Assembly (NCBI GenBank): GCA_021800745.1
Contig: JAJYYS010000073.1
Coordinates: forward strand, 1-7,895
From: a bacterium
Lineage (GTDB): Bacteria; SZUA-79; Acidulodesulfobacterales; Acidulodesulfobacteraceae
DNA: 7,895 nt
Direction of reading: 5' to 3'
In this document: piece after piece, positions 1 through 6,992 of the stretch
Position numbering within the stretch: the stretch's first letter is position 1
Layout: each line of letters starts with the position of its first letter
Program-made: the position numbers and the translations under genes
Notes under the pieces: model-generated
The model's database searches: none
Seen by the model: only the letters and a program-made list of their open reading frames with translations
What the model was told of the DNA's origin: nothing

Positions 1-1141
1 CGGTTGTTCTCCAGTCTATTTTATCATCGTATTCATTTTCTTTTTGCAATCCAATCCTGCCGGTAAATTTATTAAAAATTTTACTGCAGGTTCCTTTCTT
101 AAAAAAATCGCCGATATACAAAAACAACCTTTTAAAAACTGCGTTATAACCCGTATCGAATTCATAAATTTCAAAATCGCCGCCGGTATAATCCTGAACC
201 ACGTTTTTGAGCATTTTACCGCCGTTTAATCCGGAGAAGGGTATAGACGGCGTGTGCCCGTGGTCGGATATAATAAAAAAATCGTATTTCCTTTCGGCTT
301 TTAGTATAGCTTTATAAATATGAAATATCTTTCTGTCTATAGCTTTTAAAGTTCTTAAAGCACTATACGAATAAGGTCCTCTGTGGTGCGAAAGCTCATC
401 GTAGCCTATATAATCCAGATATATTGAAGGGACCCCTCTCGATATGTCCATCATGGCTCCGAATGTTTCTATTTCTTTAAATATGACATTAGACATTGCT
501 CTGGCGAAAGGGAAAAAACCTTCCGGACGCACGCGCCTGTTCTTAAGTATATCTGTTATTCTTTCGCCTATTTCAAATATAGCCTCAAAAAAAACATAAA
601 AAAAAGTTTTCAGAAAAGTAAAAATATGAAAAACAAAAACTATAAAAATATCAAAATTCCTTACCTTTTTTTTGAACAAATATCTTATGGAAAAAGTCGA
701 AAGCGTAAATGTAGAACGGGACGCTCCTCCTGAAAATAAATTAACATAACTCGAACCGCCTATTAAAAGACCGCGGCTTTTTTTTGCAAGGAGCTCCTCG
801 ATCCGGCCTGCGCTTTCAGGCTTTTTGAATATAATTTCTTCGCCTGTTTCCCTTTCTATCCATCTGAACCCCGGAATATTATCGTTATTTCCGTATAGAA
901 GTCCTGCTTGAAAAAAGGGGGTGTCGCTTGGAACTCCGGTAAAATATTTGTTAAAAATATATTTATCTGACTTTATAATTTTCTTCAAGTGCGGCATTAA
1001 ATTTAGGGAAAAAGCTTTCCTTAAAGCCTCGTAGGAAAGACCGTCTATCTGAAATATCACAAAACCTTTATTTTCTAAAGGCTTTTTTACTTTTATTTTC
1101 CTTATAGATTTTTTAAATATATTTAAAAAACTTCTTTTCAT
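1..1141 (-). CDS. Alkaline-phosphatase-superfamily protein (type I phosphodiesterase/nucleotide pyrophosphatase-like), 3' end cut by window
   Basis: The frame is open from ATG at 1141-1139 to the window edge, giving 380 residues with no stop, so the C-terminus is missing. Alkaline phosphatase superfamily metal-site motifs appear in order: FQIDGLS (metal-binding D33), PSDTPFFQAGLLYG (probable nucleophile T74), YDELSHHRGP (D248, H252) and ISDHGH (D293, H294). The last metal-binding His expected for this family is not in the visible part and should lie beyond position 1. A hydrophobic, Phe-rich stretch at residues 163-190 sits between the nucleophile and the second metal motif and may be a membrane-associated insertion. 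The N-terminus is rich in Lys/Arg and has no clear signal peptide. The family hydrolyses phosphate mono- or diesters; the substrate here is unknown. The start lies 4 bp after the permease stop, so co-transcription is likely. Superfamily assignment is confident; exact function is not. Confidence 0.85.
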   Translation of the reverse strand, partial: MKRSFLNIFKKSIRKIKVKKPLENKGFVIFQIDGLSYEALRKAFSLNLMPHLKKIIKSDKYIFNKYFTGVPSDTPFFQAGLLYGNNDNIPGFRWIERETGEEIIFKKPESAGRIEELLAKKSRGLLIGGSSYVNLFSGGASRSTFTLSTFSIRYLFKKKVRNFDIFIVFVFHIFTFLKTFFYVFFEAIFEIGERITDILKNRRVRPEGFFPFARAMSNVIFKEIETFGAMMDISRGVPSIYLDYIGYDELSHHRGPYSYSALRTLKAIDRKIFHIYKAILKAERKYDFFIISDHGHTPSIPFSGLNGGKMLKNVVQDYTGGDFEIYEFDTGYNAVFKRLFLYIGDFFKKGTCSKIFNKFTGRIGLQKENEYDDKIDWRTT

Positions 1142-1145
1142 AATA

Positions 1146-1919
1146 TTAATTATCTTCTCTTTCGAAAAAATAGTTGGAAAGAAAAATCATCAAGATCAAA
1201 AATAATAAAATAAAAATAAAATCCCATACTACGGGAGTTTCAGGTATAAATAAATTTATCTTTTTATTGTAAAAAAAGATATACTTCAGTAAATCCACCG
1301 AATAAGTAACCGGATTAATATATGCAAGTATTTTTAAAAAATCGGGGAACCTTTTTATGGGATAAAGAGCTCCGCTAACGAAAAACATAGGTTGTACTAT
1401 CAGATTTATAATCGAATTGAATCCCTCGAAAGAAGTCATTTTTGAAGCTATGACTATGCCGAATGCGGTAATTGCACATGAAATCAAAAAAAGCGATACT
1501 ACTGCCAACACGAATACGGTTAAGTTCAGTTTAATACCTATAAAAGGTGCAAATGCCAGCATTATAACAGCCTGAGCAGTGCTGACTATGCCGCCTGACG
1601 TAATTTTAGCAAGCACGAACGTCTTTCTTGAAACAGGGGAAACGAGTATTTCTTTCAAGACGCCGAATTCCCTATCCCAAATTATAGATATAGAGGAAAA
1701 AATAGACCTGAAAAGAACTGTCATTACAAGTATGCCCGGAAAAATGAACTGCATATAAGAACCGCTTTTAATTTTAACCATGGTAGAAATACCGTAACCG
1801 ACAAATAAAAGCCATATTACCGGCCTTGAAAGGTCGGTAATAAGCCTAGATTTCTGCCTTATAAATTTCAAGATTTCTCTGTTGTTTATTGCAATAAATG
1901 CTCGGAATTCCGTTTTCAT
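1146..1919 (-). CDS. ABC-2 type transporter permease
   Basis: This 257-residue protein has about six predicted membrane segments, at roughly residues 34-48, 58-80, 104-126, 132-157, 168-188 and 231-252. It shows the ABC-2 membrane family pattern: PGILVMTVLFRS in the second segment, then WDREFGVLKEILVSPVSR, a charged cytoplasmic loop typical of DrrB/NodJ-like permeases, and later QPMFFVSGALYPI followed by INPVTYSVDLLK. These are hallmarks of exporters of drugs, lipids or polysaccharides. Length is normal for the family. An ATP-binding subunit is required for transport, but neither flanking gene encodes one. The ATG at 1919 lies 4 bp after the methyltransferase stop with no strong Shine-Dalgarno sequence, which suggests translational coupling. 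The exported substrate cannot be read from the sequence. Its neighbours, a methyltransferase and a phosphatase/phosphodiesterase, would suit a small molecule, lipid or glycan, but that is inference. Confidence 0.9.
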   Translation of the reverse strand: MKTEFRAFIAINNREILKFIRQKSRLITDLSRPVIWLLFVGYGISTMVKIKSGSYMQFIFPGILVMTVLFRSIFSSISIIWDREFGVLKEILVSPVSRKTFVLAKITSGGIVSTAQAVIMLAFAPFIGIKLNLTVFVLAVVSLFLISCAITAFGIVIASKMTSFEGFNSIINLIVQPMFFVSGALYPIKRFPDFLKILAYINPVTYSVDLLKYIFFYNKKINLFIPETPVVWDFIFILLFLILMIFLSNYFFEREDN

Positions 1920-1923
1920 ACTG

Positions 1924-2763
1924 TTATTTTTTGCAAGTGATTAAAAATTCGGTCTTGGAAATAAGTAAATCGTCTTTTAAATTTAAAAATTTAAAATAAT
2001 CGTTTAAACCTTTATGGAATTCTATGGAAGTAATTAAGTTTCTGCTTAAAATATCGTTTTTTACAAGCTCCAATTCATTTTGAACTAATAAAAAAGCGTT
2101 TTTTAAAGCCTCGGGGCTGTAACTTCCCTCGCTGCCCTTAAAAAATACAAGCGTATACGGTCTTATCTTTATATCATTAAAACCATGTGATAACAGAAAA
2201 GCGGGCAATTTTTTAGAAATTAATCTGTCTCCGCCCCTTAATTTTTGATATTCGGAATAAATTCGAAATAATTTTTTGGAACTTTCGGGAAGGTCCGGAT
2301 AAAATATATTCATATCGTCTTCGATATCGGCTATAATTAATAGTCCGCCGTCTTTAATCGTTCTTTTAATCTCAAAAAGAAAGATATCCGACATACCGAC
2401 ATGTTGAAAAACATATCTTACGAAAATTGCATCGAAAACGGAATCTTTAACGGGTATATTCCGGCCGTCGGCATTTATATATGCGGTGTTTTCGTCATTG
2501 CTTAAATAACGCGCGGCTTTTAAAAAATCTTTATCTAAATCTATGCCTATAATCTTAGATAAATTCTTTTCTTTTAATAAATACGGCAATATTCCTACGC
2601 CCGTTCCAATATCCGCAACGGTCTTGCCGAAAAAAGTGTAGCCTAAACTGTCTATCTGATGTAAAAGGTGTGGGGCGGTTAAATATGACTGATACGCCAT
2701 ATAACGAACATCCGGGGAATAATCTTGCGACAAAGCCGTATTAAAAAATTGTCCGCAATACAA
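1924..2763 (-). CDS. Class I SAM-dependent methyltransferase
   Basis: This 279-residue protein has a Rossmann-type methyltransferase core at about residues 45-150. Motif I is VADIGTGVG (49-57), the SAM-binding glycine loop. An acidic residue ends strand 2 (IIGIDLD, D75), followed by INADGRNIPV (D99), FDAIFVRYVFQHV (110-122) and the post-motif IKDGGLLIIADIEDD (136-150). The pattern resembles the UbiE/Methyltransf_11/25 type small-molecule methyltransferases. The C-terminal ~130 residues are mostly helical with no motif I recognise, and probably form the substrate cap. The start is TTG at 2763, directly downstream of an AGGAAGG Shine-Dalgarno. A stop (the purA TAG plus an in-frame TAG) closes the region upstream, and the next in-frame Met is residue 22, which would lose the N-terminal helix. 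It lies between purA and an ABC permease, with a 9-bp gap before it and a 4-bp gap after. The substrate is unknown. Confidence 0.88.
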   Translation of the reverse strand: MYCGQFFNTALSQDYSPDVRYMAYQSYLTAPHLLHQIDSLGYTFFGKTVADIGTGVGILPYLLKEKNLSKIIGIDLDKDFLKAARYLSNDENTAYINADGRNIPVKDSVFDAIFVRYVFQHVGMSDIFLFEIKRTIKDGGLLIIADIEDDMNIFYPDLPESSKKLFRIYSEYQKLRGGDRLISKKLPAFLLSHGFNDIKIRPYTLVFFKGSEGSYSPEALKNAFLLVQNELELVKNDILSRNLITSIEFHKGLNDYFKFLNLKDDLLISKTEFLITCKK

Positions 2764-2767
2764 GCAA

Positions 2768-2774
2768 CCTTCCT
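2768..2774 (-). promoter_or_regulatory. Ribosome binding site of the methyltransferase gene, overlapping the purA stop
   Basis: AGGAAGG on the minus strand shares its first two bases with the purA TAG stop codon and ends 4 nt before the TTG start of the methyltransferase. Its position supports the TTG start and suggests that ribosomes finishing purA help initiate the next gene. Confidence 0.7.
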
Positions 2775-4065
2775 AAAAAATATTTTTTAAATTTATAGTC
2801 TGCATCCTTTCTTTGCCGACAGACAGCATGTTTATACGCAAACCGGTAAGGTCTTCTATTCTAAGAATATATTTCTGTGAATTTACTGGCAGGTCTTTAA
2901 ACGATTTTATACCGGATATATCGCCGCTCCACCCTTCCATTTCTTCATAAACAGGGATTGCCCTATCGTAATCCGCGGAAGAAAAAGGCAGATGGTTTAT
3001 AATAGAACCGTTCAACATATAGCCGGTGCATATATTTATTTTTCCTAATCCCGATAAAACATCGAGTTTTGTCACCACCATTCCCGTAACGCCGTTTAAA
3101 CGTCCGGCTTCTTTAATTAAGTTCACGTCGAACCAGCCGCACCTTCTCGGCCTTCCAGTTACGGATCCGAACTCCTCCCCCTTATCTCTTATTATCCTGC
3201 CTTCCTCACCTTTAAGTTCAGTCGGAAAATAACCTTCTCCCACTCTCGTCGTATAAGCCTTCGTTATGCCTATTACCTCGTCTATTTTCGTAGGGCCGAG
3301 ACCGATGCCCGAAAGAGCGGAGCCCCCTACTGTGTTAGACGACGTGACATATGGATATGTGCCGTGATCTACGTCTAGAAATGTTCCCTGCGCCCCTTCA
3401 AGCATGACGTTGGAACCTTTATCCAGCCGCTCATTTATAAATATTGAAGAATCTATTAAGAATTCCTGGATTTTAGCACCGTAATTTAAATATTCTTCTA
3501 TCAAATCGTCGGGATTAAATATATCCTCCCCGAGAACGTTTTTAAATAGATAATTCTTTTCTTTAAGGCTTAAAACGATCTTTTTATATAGGATATCTCT
3601 GTTGAGCAAATCTACGGCGCGGATACCCAGCCTTGCAACCTTGTCTTCATAGGCGGGACCTATTCCCCTGCCGGTAGTCCCTATCATACCTGCGCCCCTC
3701 AATCTTTCCCTCGCTATATCCAACCTTTTATGATACGGCATTATAATATGCGATTTATATGAAATAAAAAACCTGGCTTTGATGTTTATTCCTATGGACT
3801 TTAAATCTTCAAGCTCTTGCAGAAGCACTACAGGGTCTATAACGACCCCGTTGCCAAGGATGCAAATTTTTTCTTCGTTTAATATTCCTGAGGGGACAAG
3901 CCTGAATACAAGGCTTAAATCTCCGCTTACGACGGTATGCCCGGCATTATTCCCCCCCTGGTAGCGCGCTACTATATCGGCATCTTTTGCCAATAAATCT
4001 ACTATTTTCCCCTTTCCTTCGTCTCCCCATTGAAGACCCACGACAATAATATTTTTTTTTCTCAT
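2773..4065 (-). CDS. purA: Adenylosuccinate synthetase
   Basis: PurA joins IMP and aspartate using GTP to form adenylosuccinate, the committed step to AMP, in the cytoplasm. From ATG at 4065 it has 430 residues, normal for the family. Signatures in order: the P-loop-like VVGLQWGDEGKGK with catalytic D15; GGNNAGHT with catalytic H43; IGTTGRGIGPAYEDK at 129-142 (IMP binding); EGAQGTFLDVDHGTYPYVT; and TGRPRRCGWFD near the aspartate/IMP loop. The C-terminal region (LPVNSQKYILRIEDL) is also typical. An in-frame TTG at 4071 would add two residues (MF); ATG is preferred because family members begin just before the GLQWGDEGKGK loop. No Shine-Dalgarno is visible in the 31-bp AT-only-like gap after hisZ. 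A run of nine A's covers codons 2-5 and a run of seven G's lies in the QGGNN motif. All key residues are intact. Confidence 0.97.
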   Translation of the reverse strand: MRKKNIIVVGLQWGDEGKGKIVDLLAKDADIVARYQGGNNAGHTVVSGDLSLVFRLVPSGILNEEKICILGNGVVIDPVVLLQELEDLKSIGINIKARFFISYKSHIIMPYHKRLDIARERLRGAGMIGTTGRGIGPAYEDKVARLGIRAVDLLNRDILYKKIVLSLKEKNYLFKNVLGEDIFNPDDLIEEYLNYGAKIQEFLIDSSIFINERLDKGSNVMLEGAQGTFLDVDHGTYPYVTSSNTVGGSALSGIGLGPTKIDEVIGITKAYTTRVGEGYFPTELKGEEGRIIRDKGEEFGSVTGRPRRCGWFDVNLIKEAGRLNGVTGMVVTKLDVLSGLGKINICTGYMLNGSIINHLPFSSADYDRAIPVYEEMEGWSGDISGIKSFKDLPVNSQKYILRIEDLTGLRINMLSVGKERMQTINLKNIF

Positions 4066-4096
4066 AAACAATATAGATATTTAATTTAAATTTAGA

Positions 4097-5359
4097 TTAA
4101 TTATTTTCTAAGTATTTTTTAATATCCGAAACGGTTTTAAATTTTTTTTCTTTACCGGTATAAATATTTTTTAACAAGATTTTATTTTCGTTTATATATA
4201 TAATATTTTTAATATTATTTTCGTTCATATATTTTACGGCATCCGAATATCCGTAATCCATAAAATTGGATTCAGCTGAAAAGCCTTTTCCCCGTAAAAA
4301 AACTATAAGCCCGGCTTCCGATTTTTTATCCATAGACTTATTGAAAACAAGGTAATCTTTCTCTTTATAACCGCAAGCCCTAAAATCGGCATATTTGGAT
4401 AAAATATCTAAATTTACTGCAAATCCCGCTCCTGCGCAATTCTCTCCGAACCTGCCTATTAAATTATTATATCTGCCTCCTCCGAAAATTTCATAACCTA
4501 CATTCGGCGCAAAACATTCAAAGATCGTTCCCGTATAATAGTTAAGCCCGCGTATCTCGCCTAAGTCGATAGTAATATATCTTTCAAGCTTATAAGATTT
4601 TATATAGGAAACAACCCTCTCCAAATTGTCTAAAGCATTTTTCGACGCTTCGTTGCATGCCATTTTCCATGCTTTTTTAATAACCGATTTTTCCCCGAAT
4701 ATAAAAGGGAGCTCGCTTATAGCTTCTTTTTTACCGGATGGCAAAGATATGCTTTCTAAAAAATCATGCAAACCGGAAGAATCTTTCCTTAATATAAATT
4801 CTTCTATCCTTTTTTTGTACGGCGCTTCTATGTCCGAAACTATCCCCCTAAAAAATTCTACGTTCCCTATATCTACGCTAAAATCTTTTATATTAAGGCG
4901 CTTAAGCGATTCGATGCCCATAATTATAAGTTCTGCATCGCTCTCGGGACTTTCAGGGCCGACTAATTCAACTCCAACCTGCCATATTTCCCTGGGCTTG
5001 CCGAGAACAGGGTCGAAATTTCTCAGAACGGGGCCGCTGTAAGAAAACTTGTACGGCAGGACGATAGAATTTTTTAAAGCGGAACTGATCCTGCCTATCT
5101 GAGGCGTAAAATCGCTCCTGAAAGACAGCATTTCACCTGTGCTTGTATCTGCAACCTTAAACAGTTCTGCAGATTCCGAGCTCATTAAAAACATGTCTAA
5201 AAAATCTATGCTTGGAGTGATAACCTTGCTGTATCCCCATTTTGAAAATTCTTCCAGTAATATATTAGCGGTTCCGTCTATTAATTCCGTTTCTCCAGGA
5301 AGAAAATCCCTTGTTCCCTGGGGCGGCTGGGAAGGAATTATCGGATTTTTTCTATTCAC
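4097..5359 (-). CDS. hisZ: ATP phosphoribosyltransferase regulatory subunit (HisRS-like)
   Basis: HisZ is a catalytically inactive paralogue of histidyl-tRNA synthetase. It forms a complex with short-form HisG and mediates histidine feedback on the first step of histidine synthesis. The 420-residue protein begins PPQGTRDFLPGE (12-23), as in HisS and HisZ. It carries RSDFTPQIGR (81-90), the HisZ version of the HisS RPEGTA motif, and SGPVLRN...GKPREIWQVGVELVG (108-134) in place of the HisS motif-2 loop with REF.Q. The HisRS-like RGLNYYTGTIFE (270-281) and GGGRYNNLIGRFG (293-305) are kept. About 85 residues after position 335 form a small alpha/beta tail that may be a remnant of the anticodon-binding domain. 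The start is GTG at 5359, overlapping the serA stop by one base (TAGTG), which implies translational coupling. The following purA supports the call, since hisZ-purA adjacency is known. True HisS is the main alternative but fits less well. Confidence 0.9.
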   Translation of the reverse strand: MNRKNPIIPSQPPQGTRDFLPGETELIDGTANILLEEFSKWGYSKVITPSIDFLDMFLMSSESAELFKVADTSTGEMLSFRSDFTPQIGRISSALKNSIVLPYKFSYSGPVLRNFDPVLGKPREIWQVGVELVGPESPESDAELIIMGIESLKRLNIKDFSVDIGNVEFFRGIVSDIEAPYKKRIEEFILRKDSSGLHDFLESISLPSGKKEAISELPFIFGEKSVIKKAWKMACNEASKNALDNLERVVSYIKSYKLERYITIDLGEIRGLNYYTGTIFECFAPNVGYEIFGGGRYNNLIGRFGENCAGAGFAVNLDILSKYADFRACGYKEKDYLVFNKSMDKKSEAGLIVFLRGKGFSAESNFMDYGYSDAVKYMNENNIKNIIYINENKILLKNIYTGKEKKFKTVSDIKKYLENN

Positions 5360-6936
5360 TATAATTCTAAATATTTAGCTTCGGTTATATTTGGTTCGGC
5401 TTTTAATTCATTAATTACGGCATTATCTACCGCCGAATCTAATTGCAATATCGAGATAGCCTTATCCAAATGCCTTCCAAGATGCATTCTTGCAATATTG
5501 ATTTTATTCCTGCCAAGAACCTTTCCTATCGAAGCTATAACGCCCGGTCTGTCAAGATTAAATATGACCAATATATGCCCTTCGGGAATAGCCTCTATTG
5601 AATAATCGTCTATTTTTACTATCCATGGATTTTTTTTGCCGAATATAGCGCCCGATATGCTGAAAGTCTTAACATCCGTGGTTGCGGCAATAGATATCGA
5701 ACTTGTGTAGTCGAATGCCTGGTCCGATTTCGATTCGATAACCGATATGCCTCTTTTTTTTGCAACTTCGTTTGCATTTACGTAATTTATATCCTCTCCC
5801 AACAACGGATAAAGAATACCCTTAACGACATTAGGAGTTATAGCTCCGGTATTATGCGAGGAAACGGCGCCGTTATAGTCTATTTTGATATTTGTAATTC
5901 CGCCCGTTATAATGCTTCCCAACAGCCTGCCTATTTTTTCTCCTAAATTCAAATAGGGTCCTATAATCTCCACCTCTTCTTTCGTTACAGAAGGAACGTT
6001 TACGGCATTTTTTATTGTGCCGTTTATAAGATAATCGGCAATTTGATGGCATATAGCCACTGCCACGTTAGTTTGGGCTTCCTCGGTAGATGCTCCAAGA
6101 TGCGGAGTAGCTATAAGATTGTCTAAAGTTAAAAGAGGATTGTTGACGGGCGGCTCTATTTCAAATACGTCCAATGCGCATGCGGAAACCTTGCCTGATT
6201 TAAGAGCTTCGTATAAATCGGCCTCGTTGATTATACCTCCTCTTGCTATATTAAGAAGCTTCACTCCGTCTTTCATTTTAGATATGGTTTCTTTATTTAT
6301 CATTCCTTTAGTTTCTTTTACTAAAGGGGTATGAACACTTATATAATCCGATTTTGCATATATTTCGTCTAAACTTACAAGATTTATTTCAAGTTCTTTG
6401 GCTTTTTCTTTTGACAAAAGAGGGTCGTATCCTATCGGATTCATTCCGAAACACTTTGCCCTGTTATAAAGCACCTGTCCTATATTGCCCATTCCTATTA
6501 TTCCGAGAGTTTTTCCGTAAACTTCCGTACCTTGAAATTTGCTCTTTTCCCACTTGCCTTCTTTAATCGAGAGGAAAGACTGCGGTATATGTCTCGACAT
6601 TGCAAGAAGCATCGCAAAGGTCAGTTCTGCCGTAGTTACCGTATTTCCTCCGGGCGTATTCATAACTACTATGCCGGCGGCAGTTGCAGCCGCTTTATCG
6701 ACGTTGTCTAAACCGCTGCCCGCCCTTCCTATGACCTTAAGTTTTTTTGCCGCTTCTATAATATCCTGAGTAAGCTTGGTAGCACTTCTGATAACGATGC
6801 CGTCGTATTCGTGAATTATCTGCTTCAGTTCTTCAGGTTTCAGCCCTGTTTTAACATCTACCTGAATCTTGCCCGAATTAGTTAATATATCTATGCCTTC
6901 TTTGGAAAGTTTATCGCTTACGATAACCTTAAACAT
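5359..6936 (-). CDS. serA: D-3-phosphoglycerate dehydrogenase, long form
   Basis: SerA oxidises 3-phosphoglycerate to 3-phosphohydroxypyruvate with NAD, the first step of serine synthesis. The 525-residue length matches the long form with an intervening domain. The N-terminal substrate-binding part has VIRSATKLT (48-56) and GRAGSGLDNVD (70-80). The NAD fold has LGIIGMGNIGQV with GxGxxG at 148-153 and D171 ending the next strand. Catalytic residues R232 (ARGG), E261 (EIEPP) and H279 (PHLGAST) are all present. Residues ~320-450 match the allosteric substrate-binding domain. A C-terminal ACT domain starts near 454 (HILVIFNLDRPGVIASIGKV), the expected site for serine feedback. ATG at 6936 is preceded by a good GGGAG ribosome binding site 7 nt away. 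It follows the aminotransferase gene by 56 bp and overlaps hisZ by one base. Nothing is missing. Confidence 0.97.
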   Translation of the reverse strand: MFKVIVSDKLSKEGIDILTNSGKIQVDVKTGLKPEELKQIIHEYDGIVIRSATKLTQDIIEAAKKLKVIGRAGSGLDNVDKAAATAAGIVVMNTPGGNTVTTAELTFAMLLAMSRHIPQSFLSIKEGKWEKSKFQGTEVYGKTLGIIGMGNIGQVLYNRAKCFGMNPIGYDPLLSKEKAKELEINLVSLDEIYAKSDYISVHTPLVKETKGMINKETISKMKDGVKLLNIARGGIINEADLYEALKSGKVSACALDVFEIEPPVNNPLLTLDNLIATPHLGASTEEAQTNVAVAICHQIADYLINGTIKNAVNVPSVTKEEVEIIGPYLNLGEKIGRLLGSIITGGITNIKIDYNGAVSSHNTGAITPNVVKGILYPLLGEDINYVNANEVAKKRGISVIESKSDQAFDYTSSISIAATTDVKTFSISGAIFGKKNPWIVKIDDYSIEAIPEGHILVIFNLDRPGVIASIGKVLGRNKINIARMHLGRHLDKAISILQLDSAVDNAVINELKAEPNITEAKYLEL

Positions 6937-6943
6937 CTCTTAT

Positions 6944-6948
6944 CTCCC
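6944..6948 (-). promoter_or_regulatory. Ribosome binding site of serA
   Basis: GGGAG on the minus strand lies 7 nt upstream of the serA ATG. It is the clearest Shine-Dalgarno in the window after the one before the methyltransferase, and it fixes the serA start at 6936. Confidence 0.75.
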
Positions 6949-6976
6949 GTATTATACCTAATTAATTAATAGTAGA

Positions 6977-6986
6977 TAGTTAACTA
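6977..6986. repeat. 10-bp perfect palindrome in the aminotransferase-serA gap
   Basis: TAGTTAACTA reads the same on both strands and lies in the 56-bp gap upstream of serA, which also contains the AT-rich palindromic run TTAATTAATTAA. It could be an operator half-site or chance in AT-rich sequence. No hairpin with a U-tract typical of a terminator is present. Confidence 0.25.
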
Positions 6987-6992
6987 GAAAAA

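Noticed and set aside
44..229. 61-codon plus-strand open frame
   Set aside because: It is antisense to the phosphatase gene, whose minus-strand frame is continuous through this region and carries the family motifs upstream.
4626..5042. 138-codon open frame on the plus strand opposite hisZ
   Set aside because: It lies wholly antisense to a gene with clear family motifs, has no ribosome binding site or recognisable domain, and is a shadow of hisZ codon bias.
5139..5378. 79-codon plus-strand open frame spanning the hisZ start and serA end
   Set aside because: Both strands cannot be supported here; the minus-strand genes have full-length family matches, while this peptide shows no motif or upstream Shine-Dalgarno.
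6951..6956. Perfect TATAAT -10 box on the minus strand upstream of serA
   Set aside because: There is no acceptable -35 hexamer at 16-18 bp, and a start site about 7 nt downstream would fall inside the serA ribosome binding site, so it is unlikely to drive serA. More probably chance in AT-rich sequence.
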